In this document: positions 1 to 8,524 of the stretch, piece by piece
Layout of the letters: the number at the start of each line of letters is the position of its first letter
How positions within the stretch are numbered: the stretch's first letter is position 1
Source: Sphingomonas sp. PP-F2F-G114-C0414
GTDB lineage: Bacteria; Pseudomonadota; Alphaproteobacteria; Sphingomonadales; Sphingomonadaceae
Assembly: GCF_003688595.1 (NCBI RefSeq)
Contig: NZ_RCWT01000013.1
Location: forward strand, 1 to 64,000
DNA: 64,000 nucleotides
Direction: 5' to 3'
Program-made: the position numbers and the translations under genes
Notes under the pieces: generated by a model
The model's input: the letters and a program-made list of their open reading frames with translations, nothing else
What the model was told of the DNA's origin: nothing
Database searches by the model: none

Positions 1-23
1 CACATGTCCCTTCATCTTAACCT

Positions 24-39
24 ACAATGTCAAAGAGCC
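24..39 (-). promoter_or_regulatory. boxA-like rRNA antitermination element
   Basis: Minus-strand bases 39-24 read GGCTCTTTGACATTGT. This resembles the bacterial rrn boxA (consensus about TGCTCTTTAACA), which loads NusB and S10 for antitermination. It lies downstream of the putative promoter at 146-174 and next to the left edge, so the 16S gene would be expected a short distance further left. This rests on motif similarity only. Confidence 0.5.
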
Positions 40-145
40 GACAAAAATACCGACACTCGCATAACCTCCCTCTCGAGAAGCTTGGAGCATCTGGTCTTTT
101 GCGACCGCCGCGGTAGCCGGTGAGGCACTCCGCTGCGGTGACACC

Positions 146-174
146 CCTCTAGGCGGGGTTCCGATTCGCGTCAA
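146..174 (-). promoter_or_regulatory. Probable rRNA-operon promoter, directed leftward out of the window
   Basis: On the minus strand a TTGACG -35 hexamer (174-169) is followed after exactly 17 bp by TAGAGG (151-146). The stretch just upstream of the -35 (about 175-205) is A/T-rich, like an UP element, in an otherwise GC-rich genome. About 105 nt downstream lies a boxA-like sequence, as in rRNA leaders. No protein gene follows on this strand within the window, so the transcript leaves through the left edge. The hexamers are read directly; the rRNA assignment is inference. The -10 is a poor match to TATAAT, and the transcription start is unknown. Confidence 0.5.
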
Positions 175-367
175 ACACAATCTTTCACATTTGTGGCAAT
201 TTTTGCCGGCTGACGCGTTTATGACGCCCGCAGCTTTGGTATAAGCCATATCTAGAGCGTTGGATGTGAGCTGTTTTTCCTAAGTACCGCAGAGGTTCAG
301 CCTATTCCCGGTAGCGCAACCGTTTTAAGGCCTCGCCTTAATCCGTTGTGAAGGGGCATATCGCTAC

Positions 368-1867
368 ATGCCCGATACGATGGATACCGCGACTCCTGCC
401 TCGATGCCGGCCGACGATCAGCCCTCGCTGGCCGGACAAGTCCGGAGCGCATTGATCTGGCGCTCGGGCAGCCAGATCGTTGCGCAGCTGGTGCAATGGA
501 GTGCCACCTTCCTGGTGATCCGGATTCTCGCCCCCGCGGATTACGGGCTGTTCGCGATGTGCCAAGTGGTTCTCACCTTCATGGCGATGCTCAATGGCTA
601 TGGCCTCGCGAGCGGGCTGATCCAGCAAAAGGAGATCAGCCACCGCGAAGTGCGGCAGCTGTTCGGAATGCTGATCGTGCTGAACGTGACGCTTGCGATC
701 GCCCAGCTCTCGCTCGCCCCGCTCACTGCAGCATATTACCGGCAACCGATCGTCGGCCACATGCTGCGCGTCCAGGCGCTGCTCTATCTGACGACGCCGT
801 TCATCGCCCTGCCCTATGCCCTGCTGTCGCGCGCGATGGACTTTCGCCACCAGGCCAAGGCTAACATCACCGCATCGGTCGCGTCGGCCAGCGCAGCGCT
901 GGGTGGCGCGATGTACGGTCTGGGCGTCTGGACGCTGGTGCTCGCGCCGATCGTGCTGTTCAGCGTGCGCGGCGCAATGATGACGTGGTCGGCGCGCTCG
1001 CTGGTGTGGCCGAGCTTCGATTTTCGTGGGGCCGGGACGATCGCGCGCTATGGCGGGGTGATGGCCGCGAGCCAGCTGTTCTGGTTCCTGCAAAGCCAGG
1101 CCGACGTCTTCATCGCCGGACGCAGCTTTTCGCCGCACACGCTCGGCATCTATACCACCAGTCTGTTCCTGACGCAGATCTTCGTCTCGAAATTCGTGCC
1201 GCCGCTGAACGAGGTCGCCTTCTCCGCCTATGCGCGGATGCAACATGATCCGGATGCGATCGGCCGTGCGTTCGTGCGCGGCGTGCGGATGGTGATGATC
1301 GTCGCGATGCCGTTCTATATGGGGTTGGCGGCGACAGCGGAGCCCTTGGTGCTGACGATGCTGGGCGAGAAGTGGCGCGAGACGGCCCCGGTGGTACACC
1401 TGCTCGCGCTCGCGATGCCGTTCATGACGTTGCAGGTGTTGTTCACGCCGGCCTCCGATGCGCGGGGTCGCCCCGGGATCGGCGTGCGAAACGGCGCGAC
1501 CGGCGCGATCATTCTCGCCACCGCGTTCCTGGTCGGCGTACACTGGGGACCGACCGGCATGGGCGTCGCCTGGATCCTCGCCTATCCGCTGTATCTATCG
1601 ATCAGCGCGTGGCGGACCCTACCGGTGATCGGCGTGCGCGCGCGCGACGTCGCTGCCGCGGTCGCCGCGCCAGCGTTCGGGGGAATCGCGATGGCGCTGG
1701 TGGTCCGACTGGTCGACCGCACCCTGCCCCCACTCGACGCGCACTGGCGGCTGGCGATACTCGTGCCGATCGGCGCGGCGGTATACGCGAGCTGGATGCT
1801 GGTCTTCGCACGCGCGACGATCCGCGAGGTGATCGCGATCGCCCGGAAACAGCCACTGGCCGCCTAG
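368..1867 (+). CDS. Polysaccharide (lipopolysaccharide/exopolysaccharide) flippase, Wzx-like MOP superfamily
   Basis: A 499-residue polytopic inner-membrane protein with about 12-14 hydrophobic segments. It is typical of the MOP-family polysaccharide transporters that flip lipid-linked repeat units from cytoplasm to periplasm. The N-terminal region (LIWRSGSQIVAQLVQW, about residues 28-43, then a motif like ILAPADYGLFAM near 55) is the usual start of this family. ATG at 368 follows a GAAGGGG ribosome-binding site. The 5' region holds a perfect 7-bp inverted repeat (TTAAGGC/GCCTTAA, 325-341) just ahead of the start, a possible operator or leader hairpin. The gene stands alone, without glycosyltransferases beside it, so the exported polymer cannot be named. 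The next gene converges on it 15 bp away. Confidence 0.85.
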   Translation: MPDTMDTATPASMPADDQPSLAGQVRSALIWRSGSQIVAQLVQWSATFLVIRILAPADYGLFAMCQVVLTFMAMLNGYGLASGLIQQKEISHREVRQLFGMLIVLNVTLAIAQLSLAPLTAAYYRQPIVGHMLRVQALLYLTTPFIALPYALLSRAMDFRHQAKANITASVASASAALGGAMYGLGVWTLVLAPIVLFSVRGAMMTWSARSLVWPSFDFRGAGTIARYGGVMAASQLFWFLQSQADVFIAGRSFSPHTLGIYTTSLFLTQIFVSKFVPPLNEVAFSAYARMQHDPDAIGRAFVRGVRMVMIVAMPFYMGLAATAEPLVLTMLGEKWRETAPVVHLLALAMPFMTLQVLFTPASDARGRPGIGVRNGATGAIILATAFLVGVHWGPTGMGVAWILAYPLYLSISAWRTLPVIGVRARDVAAAVAAPAFGGIAMALVVRLVDRTLPPLDAHWRLAILVPIGAAVYASWMLVFARATIREVIAIARKQPLAA

Positions 1868-1882
1868 TCTGGCGCGCCTACG

Positions 1883-2314
1883 CTACGCCGACTGGATATA
1901 CTCGCGCATCGCCGCGGCGTCCGCCTCGATCCGGTCGATCCGATATTTGACGAGATCGCCGATCGAGACGAACCCGACCAGCGTATCGCCGTCGATCACC
2001 GGCAGATGGCGGATCCGGCGCTGCGTCATCAGCGACAACGCGCCGATCGCCGACTCGGCGGGACCGATCGATTTCACCGCGGTGGTCATCACGTCGCCAA
2101 TCCGACGCGCCAGCGCCGCGGCCCCGTCGGTATGAAGGCAGTGGATCACGTCGCGTTCGGAGAAAATACCGGCTACCCGGCCGTTCTCCAGCACCGGCGC
2201 CGCGCCGATCCGCTTTTCCGCGAGCAACGCCACAGCGTCCGCCACCGTCGAATCAGGATGCAGCGAGAGGACGTCCCCTGCATCCTTGCCGCTCAGGATT
2301 GCCGCGATCGTCAT
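1883..2314 (-). CDS. CBS-domain-pair protein
   Basis: A 143-residue soluble protein made almost entirely of two tandem CBS domains (about residues 7-60 and 73-130), a Bateman module. Visible motifs are RIGAAPVLENGRVAGIFSERDV in the first domain and RRIRHLPVIDGDTLVGFVS in the second. Stand-alone CBS pairs usually bind adenine nucleotides and act as regulators; no partner domain or obvious target lies next door. The ATG at 2314 faces a divergent small membrane-protein gene, so the two probably share a promoter region of about 50 bp. The family is secure, the ligand and target are unknown. Confidence 0.9.
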   Translation of the reverse strand: MTIAAILSGKDAGDVLSLHPDSTVADAVALLAEKRIGAAPVLENGRVAGIFSERDVIHCLHTDGAAALARRIGDVMTTAVKSIGPAESAIGALSLMTQRRIRHLPVIDGDTLVGFVSIGDLVKYRIDRIEADAAAMREYIQSA

Positions 2315-2364
2315 GTTCGCCTCTCCATCTCTTGCGTCTTCGTAGCGCGTGGATTGAAGAAACC

Positions 2365-2667
2365 ATGTTTGCGCGGCAATGGGAAGCGATGAGCGACCTG
2401 CCGCCCGGCCTGGACGACCCGGACTATGCCGCGTTTGCCTGGGCGCGGTTCCGGGCCATCATGGCGTGGATGGTGCTGGCCGCCGCAGTGTGCGTCGCGG
2501 CGATCATCGCGGCGATGGCGCATATCCAAGGGCCGCTGCATCTGGTGACGATGCTGGCGGTGATCGGCGGGGTCGGCGGATCGGTGATGATGGCCGGGCT
2601 GCTGATGGGACTCGCGTTCCTCAGTTCGGGCAGCGGGCACGACGAGGACGTGACCCGGATCGACTGA
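2365..2667 (+). CDS. Small two-TM membrane protein, function unknown
   Basis: Encodes about 100 residues from ATG 2365 (preceded by GAAGAAACC) or 92 residues from ATG 2389 (MSDLPPGLDDPDYAAFAW). After a short acidic N-terminus there are two hydrophobic helices (roughly residues 30-52 and 60-85) and an acidic tail ending DEDVTRID. It resembles conserved sphingomonad small inner-membrane proteins of unknown role. Codon use fits the neighbours and the frame is not antisense to another gene. It is divergent from the CBS-domain gene. Confidence 0.65.
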   Translation: MFARQWEAMSDLPPGLDDPDYAAFAWARFRAIMAWMVLAAAVCVAAIIAAMAHIQGPLHLVTMLAVIGGVGGSVMMAGLLMGLAFLSSGSGHDEDVTRID

Positions 2668-2771
2668 GGGAGACAGAAAGCCAGCGCTAAAATCGCGCAC
2701 TGTCTTCCTCCCTCCCGGTTGCGGGAGGGGGAGACGATTAGCCGCCCACCTTCCGAAAACCCCCGCCGACG

Positions 2772-2809
2772 AAAAAGGCCGGCACCGCGCGAAGCGGTAC
2801 CGGCCTTTT
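2772..2809 (-). terminator. Bidirectional intrinsic terminator after the DUF4167 gene
   Basis: A 14-bp stem with one mismatch (AAGGCCGGCACCGC against GCGGTACCGGCCTT) closes a short GCGAA loop. It is flanked by A5 on the left and T4 on the right, so it can end transcription in both directions. It sits 30 bp past the stop of the minus-strand DUF4167 gene. It would serve that gene mainly, and may also stop the plus-strand transcript of the small membrane protein. Confidence 0.8.
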
Positions 2810-2838
2810 CAATCCTCGGACCGACGTCGGTGCGAGGC

Positions 2839-4083
2839 TCAGCCAGCCTGAACTTCGTCCGGTACCGCGCGAACGCGGCGGCGGCGGGGCTTTTCCTCGG
2901 CAACGGTGTCGGCAGGAGCCGCTTCGGCTGCGGGTGCCGGCGATGGTGCAGGGGCAACCGTTGCCGAGATGCCGAGCGACGGCGGCAGGCGATCCGCGTC
3001 GAACGCGGTCGGTGCGTGCTCGTCCTGCCCGCCCTGATCTTGCGCGATAGGGGCGTCGAGGCTGCGATCGCGGCGCGGACGACCGCGACGGCGGGGCTGC
3101 TCCTCGGTCGTCTCGACGGCTTCGGTCGACTGCGCCACCTGCTCGGTGGCCTCGTTTACCGAACGAACCGCATCGGCTTCCGAATCCTGGTTGGCGTTGG
3201 CGACCGGTGCGCTCACGCGGGGCGTGCGGCGGACCGTCTCGCGCTGGGGCGTGTCGCGGTACTCGCTGCGGGGCTCGCGGACCTGCTCGTCGCGGGGCTG
3301 CGGCTCGCGCTGCTGGGTCTCACGCGCCTGCGCTTCGCGAGCCTGGCCCTGCTCTTCGCCGCTGCGATCGTCACGCGGCTGGGCATCACGCGGGGTGTTG
3401 CGCTGGTTGCGCGGATTGTCGCCACGGACGCGGTCCTCGCGCTGGCCTTCGTTGCGCGGCTGCGCCTCGTTACGCTGGCTCTCATAGCGGTTGTTCTCGT
3501 ACCGCGGCCGCTCTTCGCGCTGCGGACGATCGTCACGCTGAGGACGATCCTCGCGGTTCTGGTTGTCGCGAGCCTGGTTCTCACGATTTTGGCCCTCACG
3601 ATTCTGGCGGGGCGCGTTCTGGTACTGGCCGTTCTGCTGGCCACCATTCTGCTCGCCACGAGCCTGCTCGGGCGTACCCTGCTGCTCGCCGGAGCGGATC
3701 GGTTCGCCCTCGTCGCCGTAATCGTCGTCGCCGTCGAGATCGAACGGCTGCTGGCGGCGTGGCTGCTGCTGCGCCTGCGGCTGGCTCTCTTCGAAACGCG
3801 CGCGGGTCTCGCTCAGGACGCGGAAATAATGGTCCGCGAACTGAAGGTAATATTCGATGTTGACGCGGTCGCCCTGCTGCTGCGCATCGCGCGCGAGGTT
3901 CTTGTACTTCTCGTACAGCTGGCTCGCGTTGCCGCGCGCGCGGCTGTCGATGCGGTTGCCGGTATCGCGACCACCCTGGCCACCACCGCCGCCGCCCTGG
4001 CGTTGACCGCCGCCACTACCGCCGCCGCCATTATTATTGTTGCCACGACCGCGACGGCGGCCGGCTTGCCGGTTGTTGATCAA
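2839..4083 (-). CDS. DUF4167-domain protein, basic and low-complexity
   Basis: A 414-residue protein. The N-terminus is rich in Arg, Gly and Asn, followed by the conserved DUF4167 helix region at about residues 50-95 (ASQLYEKYKNLARDAQQQGD, then an EYYLQFADHYFRVL-type segment). Residues about 100-290 are a low-complexity tract dominated by Arg, Gln, Asn, Glu and Asp. The tail is Ala/Pro-rich and ends in a basic KPRRRRVRAV patch. The RGG/RGN-like head suggests nucleic-acid binding, but no function is established for the family. It lies upstream of prmC-prfA in the same orientation, as is common in Alphaproteobacteria. About 256 bp separate it from prmC. Confidence 0.88.
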   Translation of the reverse strand: MINNRQAGRRRGRGNNNNGGGGSGGGQRQGGGGGGQGGRDTGNRIDSRARGNASQLYEKYKNLARDAQQQGDRVNIEYYLQFADHYFRVLSETRARFEESQPQAQQQPRRQQPFDLDGDDDYGDEGEPIRSGEQQGTPEQARGEQNGGQQNGQYQNAPRQNREGQNRENQARDNQNREDRPQRDDRPQREERPRYENNRYESQRNEAQPRNEGQREDRVRGDNPRNQRNTPRDAQPRDDRSGEEQGQAREAQARETQQREPQPRDEQVREPRSEYRDTPQRETVRRTPRVSAPVANANQDSEADAVRSVNEATEQVAQSTEAVETTEEQPRRRGRPRRDRSLDAPIAQDQGGQDEHAPTAFDADRLPPSLGISATVAPAPSPAPAAEAAPADTVAEEKPRRRRVRAVPDEVQAG

Positions 4084-4339
4084 GCTTGTGTCCTCAGTCG
4101 TCGAACCAAAATCTGGTCGTGCTCCGAAATGCGGTGCAAACCCCCGTCGCGCACCGACGATCTAGACGAGATCGGTGCGTCGAACTTGCCAGGGCCGCCG
4201 GACTGCAGCGACCTCAAAGCGAAGGATGCGGGTCAACGCTCAAAACCGACCAATCGTCGAGAGTGCGTGCCCCTGCCCGCGTGATAGCGTCCGCAAGGGA
4301 CCTACTACAAGCGAAATGTGAGGTTTAGCGCCATATTGT

Positions 4340-5158
4340 TCAAGTCGCGGGGGCGTGGGTTGCGACTAACGCACGCGCGTTGCCGCCATAGTCGTGATGG
4401 AGCGCGACGTGCAGACCTTGCGCTTCGAGCAACGCGGTGACGGGAGGAGCCTGCGTCGAGCCGATCTCGATCACCGCCGCGCCACCGGGGGCGATCAACG
4501 CGGGGAGCTGCTCGGCGAGGATGCGGTAGTCGTCGAGCCCGTCTGCGCCGGCGAAGAGCGCGGCGTGGGGTTCGTGGTTCTGGACTTCGGGCGGGAGTTG
4601 CTCGTCGGTGGCGATGTAGGGCGGGTTAGCGAGGATCAGGTCGAACTGACCGACGATCGCGCTGGCCCAGCTGCCGTGGATGAAGTGAGTGCGGTCGGCC
4701 ATGCCGAGGGTTGCGGCGTTGGCGCGGGCGTAGGCGAGCGCTTGGGGGGAATAGTCGACGCCGAGGCCTACTGCGGGCCATTCGTCGAGCGCGGCAAGGA
4801 GCAATGTGCCGGGGCCGGTGCCGAGGTCGATTACAGTTGCGGGGGCGCGGCCGGTGAAGTGCGCCTGGGCGGCGATCAGGAGTGTTTCGCTGTCGGCGCG
4901 GGGGACGAGTGCGCCAGGCCCGACGGCGAGGTCGATCGACCAGAAGCCGCGGGTGCCGGTGATGTAGGCGATCGGCTCGTGGTCGAGGCGGCGTTCGACG
5001 AGTGCGGCGAAGGTGTCGGGGATGGCGTAGCGATCGGGGTCGAGGAGGATCGCGTTGCGCTCGACGCCGAGCGCGTGCGCCATCAGGAGTTCCGCGTCGA
5101 GGCGCGGGGTGGCGGAGAACGCGAACTGCGCAGCGGCGGTGGCGAGTGCTGCACTCAC
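4340..5158 (-). CDS. prmC: Release factor glutamine methyltransferase PrmC
   Basis: Methylates the Gln of the GGQ motif of peptide-chain release factors using S-adenosylmethionine. The class I methyltransferase signature DLGTGPGTLLLAAL (about residue 110) and the NPPY catalytic motif (LANPPYIATDEQLPPEV, about 177) are both present. The N-terminal helical domain contains RLDAELLMAHAL. The frame stays open to an ATG at 5203, but those first 15 codons lie in a palindromic repeat, so GTG 5158 (VSAALATAAAQFAF) preceded by GGGGAG is the better start, giving 272 residues. It directly follows prfA, the gene for its substrate; the repeat element fills most of the gap. Confidence 0.92.
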   Translation of the reverse strand: MSAALATAAAQFAFSATPRLDAELLMAHALGVERNAILLDPDRYAIPDTFAALVERRLDHEPIAYITGTRGFWSIDLAVGPGALVPRADSETLLIAAQAHFTGRAPATVIDLGTGPGTLLLAALDEWPAVGLGVDYSPQALAYARANAATLGMADRTHFIHGSWASAIVGQFDLILANPPYIATDEQLPPEVQNHEPHAALFAGADGLDDYRILAEQLPALIAPGGAAVIEIGSTQAPPVTALLEAQGLHVALHHDYGGNARALVATHAPAT

Positions 5159-5160
5159 TG

Positions 5161-5260
5161 CTCCCCTCCCGCTTGCGGGAGGGGTCGGGGGAGGGGCTGT
5201 CACCGGGCGATGCCCCTAGCAGGAAGCCCCTCCCCTAACCCCTCCCGCAAGCAGAAGGGG
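5161..5260. repeat. Palindromic intergenic element (family I), between prmC and prfA
   Basis: Left arm starts CCCCTCCCGCTTGCGGGAGGGG, itself a hairpin, and continues with TCGGGGGAGGGGCT. The right arm is the inverted copy (AGCCCCTCCCCTAACCCCTCCCGCAAGC). The core is about 30 bp. It lies between prmC and prfA and supplies a spurious in-frame upstream ATG for prmC. Confidence 0.75.
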
Positions 5261-5284
5261 AATGCCGTTGCGGCTGGGGAGTGC

Positions 5285-6358
<1,074 letters not shown>

Positions 6359-6360
6359 GA

Positions 6361-6491
6361 AATCCTCCCCGGCACGGGGAGGGGGACCGCCCGAAGGGGG
6401 GTGGAGGGGGCGGGCCGCAGGTGTTGCGCGACGTGGAAGCCCCCCTCCGTCAGTGCCGCGCACTGCCACCTCCCCGTGCCGGGGAGAATTT
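6361..6491. repeat. Palindromic intergenic element (family H), between hisS and prfA
   Basis: Left arm AATCCTCCCCGGCACGGGGA followed by GGGGGACC. The right arm is its inverted copy, ending CTCCCCGTGCCGGGGAGAATT. A second copy of this family lies at 21851-22023 between tolQ and tolR. It occupies nearly the whole hisS-prfA gap. Confidence 0.8.
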
Positions 6492-6503
6492 GCGAATGAT
6501 CCA

Positions 6504-7739
6504 TCACGACAGCAGCGTCTTCAATTGGGCCTCAAGCCCTTCGGCTTCAGACCCGAGCATCTTCAACTTTCGAACGACTTCGCCGTCGGCACGACGAACG
6601 CTCACGATCGCCTGTGGGGTTGCCTTGACGGCCTTGTCGAAGCGTTTTTTCGGCGAACCGGATGCAACCAGATCGGCGGACACTCCATTTCGCCGGAGGT
6701 CGGAAATCAGGGCGATCGCATCGAGACTCGAGTCGTCGTCCTCCGCAACGACGATGACTTCGGCACGCTGCTCAGTCGGTTCCTCCAACAACATAGCCAA
6801 GCGTTCGACACCCGCGGCCCAGCCAACGCCCGCCGTCTCCGGACCGCCGAGCGAGCCGATCAGCCCGTCATACCGACCACCTGCCAGCACGGTCCCCTGC
6901 GAGCCCAGCCGGTCGGTCACGAACTCGAACGCGGTGTGGCGGTAGTAATCGAGGCCGCGGACCAGTCGCGCATTGCGCTCCCACGCCACACCCGCCGCAT
7001 CGAGCCCGGCGGTCACCGCCTCGAAGAACGCACGTGCCTCGGGCGTCAGATACGCGTCGATATCCGGCGCGCTGTCGGCGATCGGGCGATCGCGCGGGTC
7101 CTTCGAGTCGAGTATCCGCATCGGGTTCTTTTCGAGCCGCGTCAGGCTGTCCTCGGACAGTTCGCCGCGATGCGCCTCGAAATGCGCCACCAGCGCCTCG
7201 CGCCACGCATCGCGCGTCGCCGCGTCGCCCAGCGTGTTGAGCTGCAACGTCACGCCCTCGGAAATGCCGAGTTCGCGGAGCAACTGATCCGCCAGCACTA
7301 GCAGTTCGACGTCCGCCGCTGGTTCCGCGGCACCGATCACCTCGGCGTCGATCTGGTGGAACTGGCGGAAGCGGCCCTTTTGCGGGCGCTCGTAGCGGAA
7401 CACCGGGCCGCTGGTGGTGAGCTTCAGCGGTGCGAACTGCTGCCAGCCTTCGGTCAGGTACGCGCGCGCAATACCGGCGGTGAACTCCGGGCGGAGCGTG
7501 AGCGAGTCCCCACCGCGATCCTCGAACGTGTACATTTCCTTCGACACGACGTCGGTCGTCTCGCCGAGCGAGCGCGCGAACACCGCCGTCGACTCGAACA
7601 CCGGGATGTCGACGCGCTGGAAGCAATACAGCGCCCGCACGCGTTCGAACGTGGCGAGGACGTGCGCGAACCGGCGCTGCTCTTCGCCGAAAATGTCCTG
7701 GGTGCCACGGATGCGGCGCGGGGTTTCAATCTTAGCCAT
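6504..7739 (-). CDS. hisS: Histidyl-tRNA synthetase
   Basis: A class II aminoacyl-tRNA synthetase that charges tRNA-His. From ATG 7739 it has 411 residues, normal for the bacterial enzyme. Visible are the N-terminal [10 protein letters not shown] segment, class II motif 2 ([10 protein letters not shown] with [16 protein letters not shown]), the histidine-specific [15 protein letters not shown] and [14 protein letters not shown] stretches, and a C-terminal anticodon-binding domain. An in-frame upstream start at 7769 would add 10 unlikely residues. It heads the minus-strand run hisS-prfA-prmC. Confidence 0.96.
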   Translation of the reverse strand: MAKIETPRRIRGTQDIFGEEQRRFAHVLATFERVRALYCFQRVDIPVFESTAVFARSLGETTDVVSKEMYTFEDRGGDSLTLRPEFTAGIARAYLTEGWQQFAPLKLTTSGPVFRYERPQKGRFRQFHQIDAEVIGAAEPAADVELLVLADQLLRELGISEGVTLQLNTLGDAATRDAWREALVAHFEAHRGELSEDSLTRLEKNPMRILDSKDPRDRPIADSAPDIDAYLTPEARAFFEAVTAGLDAAGVAWERNARLVRGLDYYRHTAFEFVTDRLGSQGTVLAGGRYDGLIGSLGGPETAGVGWAAGVERLAMLLEEPTEQRAEVIVVAEDDDSSLDAIALISDLRRNGVSADLVASGSPKKRFDKAVKATPQAIVSVRRADGEVVRKLKMLGSEAEGLEAQLKTLLS

Positions 7740-7788
7740 GATGCGCGCGTATCTAGGCGACGTGCCCACGAAGCGCTAGCGCTGTGGC

Positions 7789-8442
7789 ATGACTGAAAAA
7801 GCCAGATATTGGGGCCTCGGCCAACGCGTTGCCCCGCCGCGCTTCATCCTGTTCGTGCTGGTCTTCGCGATCGGGCTGGCCGCGATGATCCCGCGCTTCG
7901 GGCTCGGGCGCGGTACGATGGCGGCGTTCGACGTCGCGGCGGTCGTGTTCCTGATCGCGGTCTCGACCTTGTTCCGCAACGCCACCGCCGCCCGGATGCG
8001 CCGTGCCGCGGAGGAGAACGACGCCAACCGTGCGGTGCTGCTAGGGTTCAGCGGGACGATCATGCTGGTCATCCTGGTCGCGGTGGCGAAGGAATTGCAG
8101 GGCAAGAACGACGCGGTCGGAATCGCGCTGACGATCACGACGCTGGCGCTCGCGTGGCTGTTCTCGAACATGATCTACACGCTGCATTATGCGCATCTGT
8201 TCTATGTCGACGATCCGGACGGCAAGGATGCGAAGGGCCTCGATTTCCCGAGCTGCGACGAGCCCGATTACTGGGACTTCGCCTATTTCGCGTTCACGCT
8301 GGGGATGACGTTCCAGACCTCCGACGTGCAGATCACCTCGCGCCGGGTGCGCAAAGCCGCGCTCGGCCAGTGCATGGCGGCGTTCGTGTTCAACATCGGC
8401 GTGCTGGCGTTCACGATCAACGTGCTCGGGAGTGCTGGCTGA
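7789..8442 (+). CDS. DUF1345 family membrane protein
   Basis: A 217-residue integral membrane protein with about five hydrophobic helices. The C-terminal half carries the family hallmark YYxDF/AYFAFTLGMTFQTSDVQI region (about residues 160-185) ahead of a last TM segment. The function of DUF1345 proteins is unknown. Start ATG 7789 is 49 bp from the divergent hisS start, so the intervening DNA must hold promoters for both. Confidence 0.85.
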   Translation: MTEKARYWGLGQRVAPPRFILFVLVFAIGLAAMIPRFGLGRGTMAAFDVAAVVFLIAVSTLFRNATAARMRRAAEENDANRAVLLGFSGTIMLVILVAVAKELQGKNDAVGIALTITTLALAWLFSNMIYTLHYAHLFYVDDPDGKDAKGLDFPSCDEPDYWDFAYFAFTLGMTFQTSDVQITSRRVRKAALGQCMAAFVFNIGVLAFTINVLGSAG

Positions 8443-8524
8443 GGGTACCGGGTAAAGGACTGGACGGCTGCCCTTTATCGCGATTACACCTCGGGTCATC
8501 GTCTCTCAGCCGGAAGGCCCTTCC

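Noticed and set aside
22..249. Open frame of 75 codons on the minus strand at the left edge
   Set aside because: It lies across the putative rRNA promoter and boxA leader, has no ribosome-binding site, and its product has no recognisable features.
2719..4284. 521-codon plus-strand frame with hydrophobic, Leu/Val/Ala-rich product
   Set aside because: It is the antisense of the DUF4167 gene; its composition follows from the Arg/Asn/Gln-rich codons opposite.
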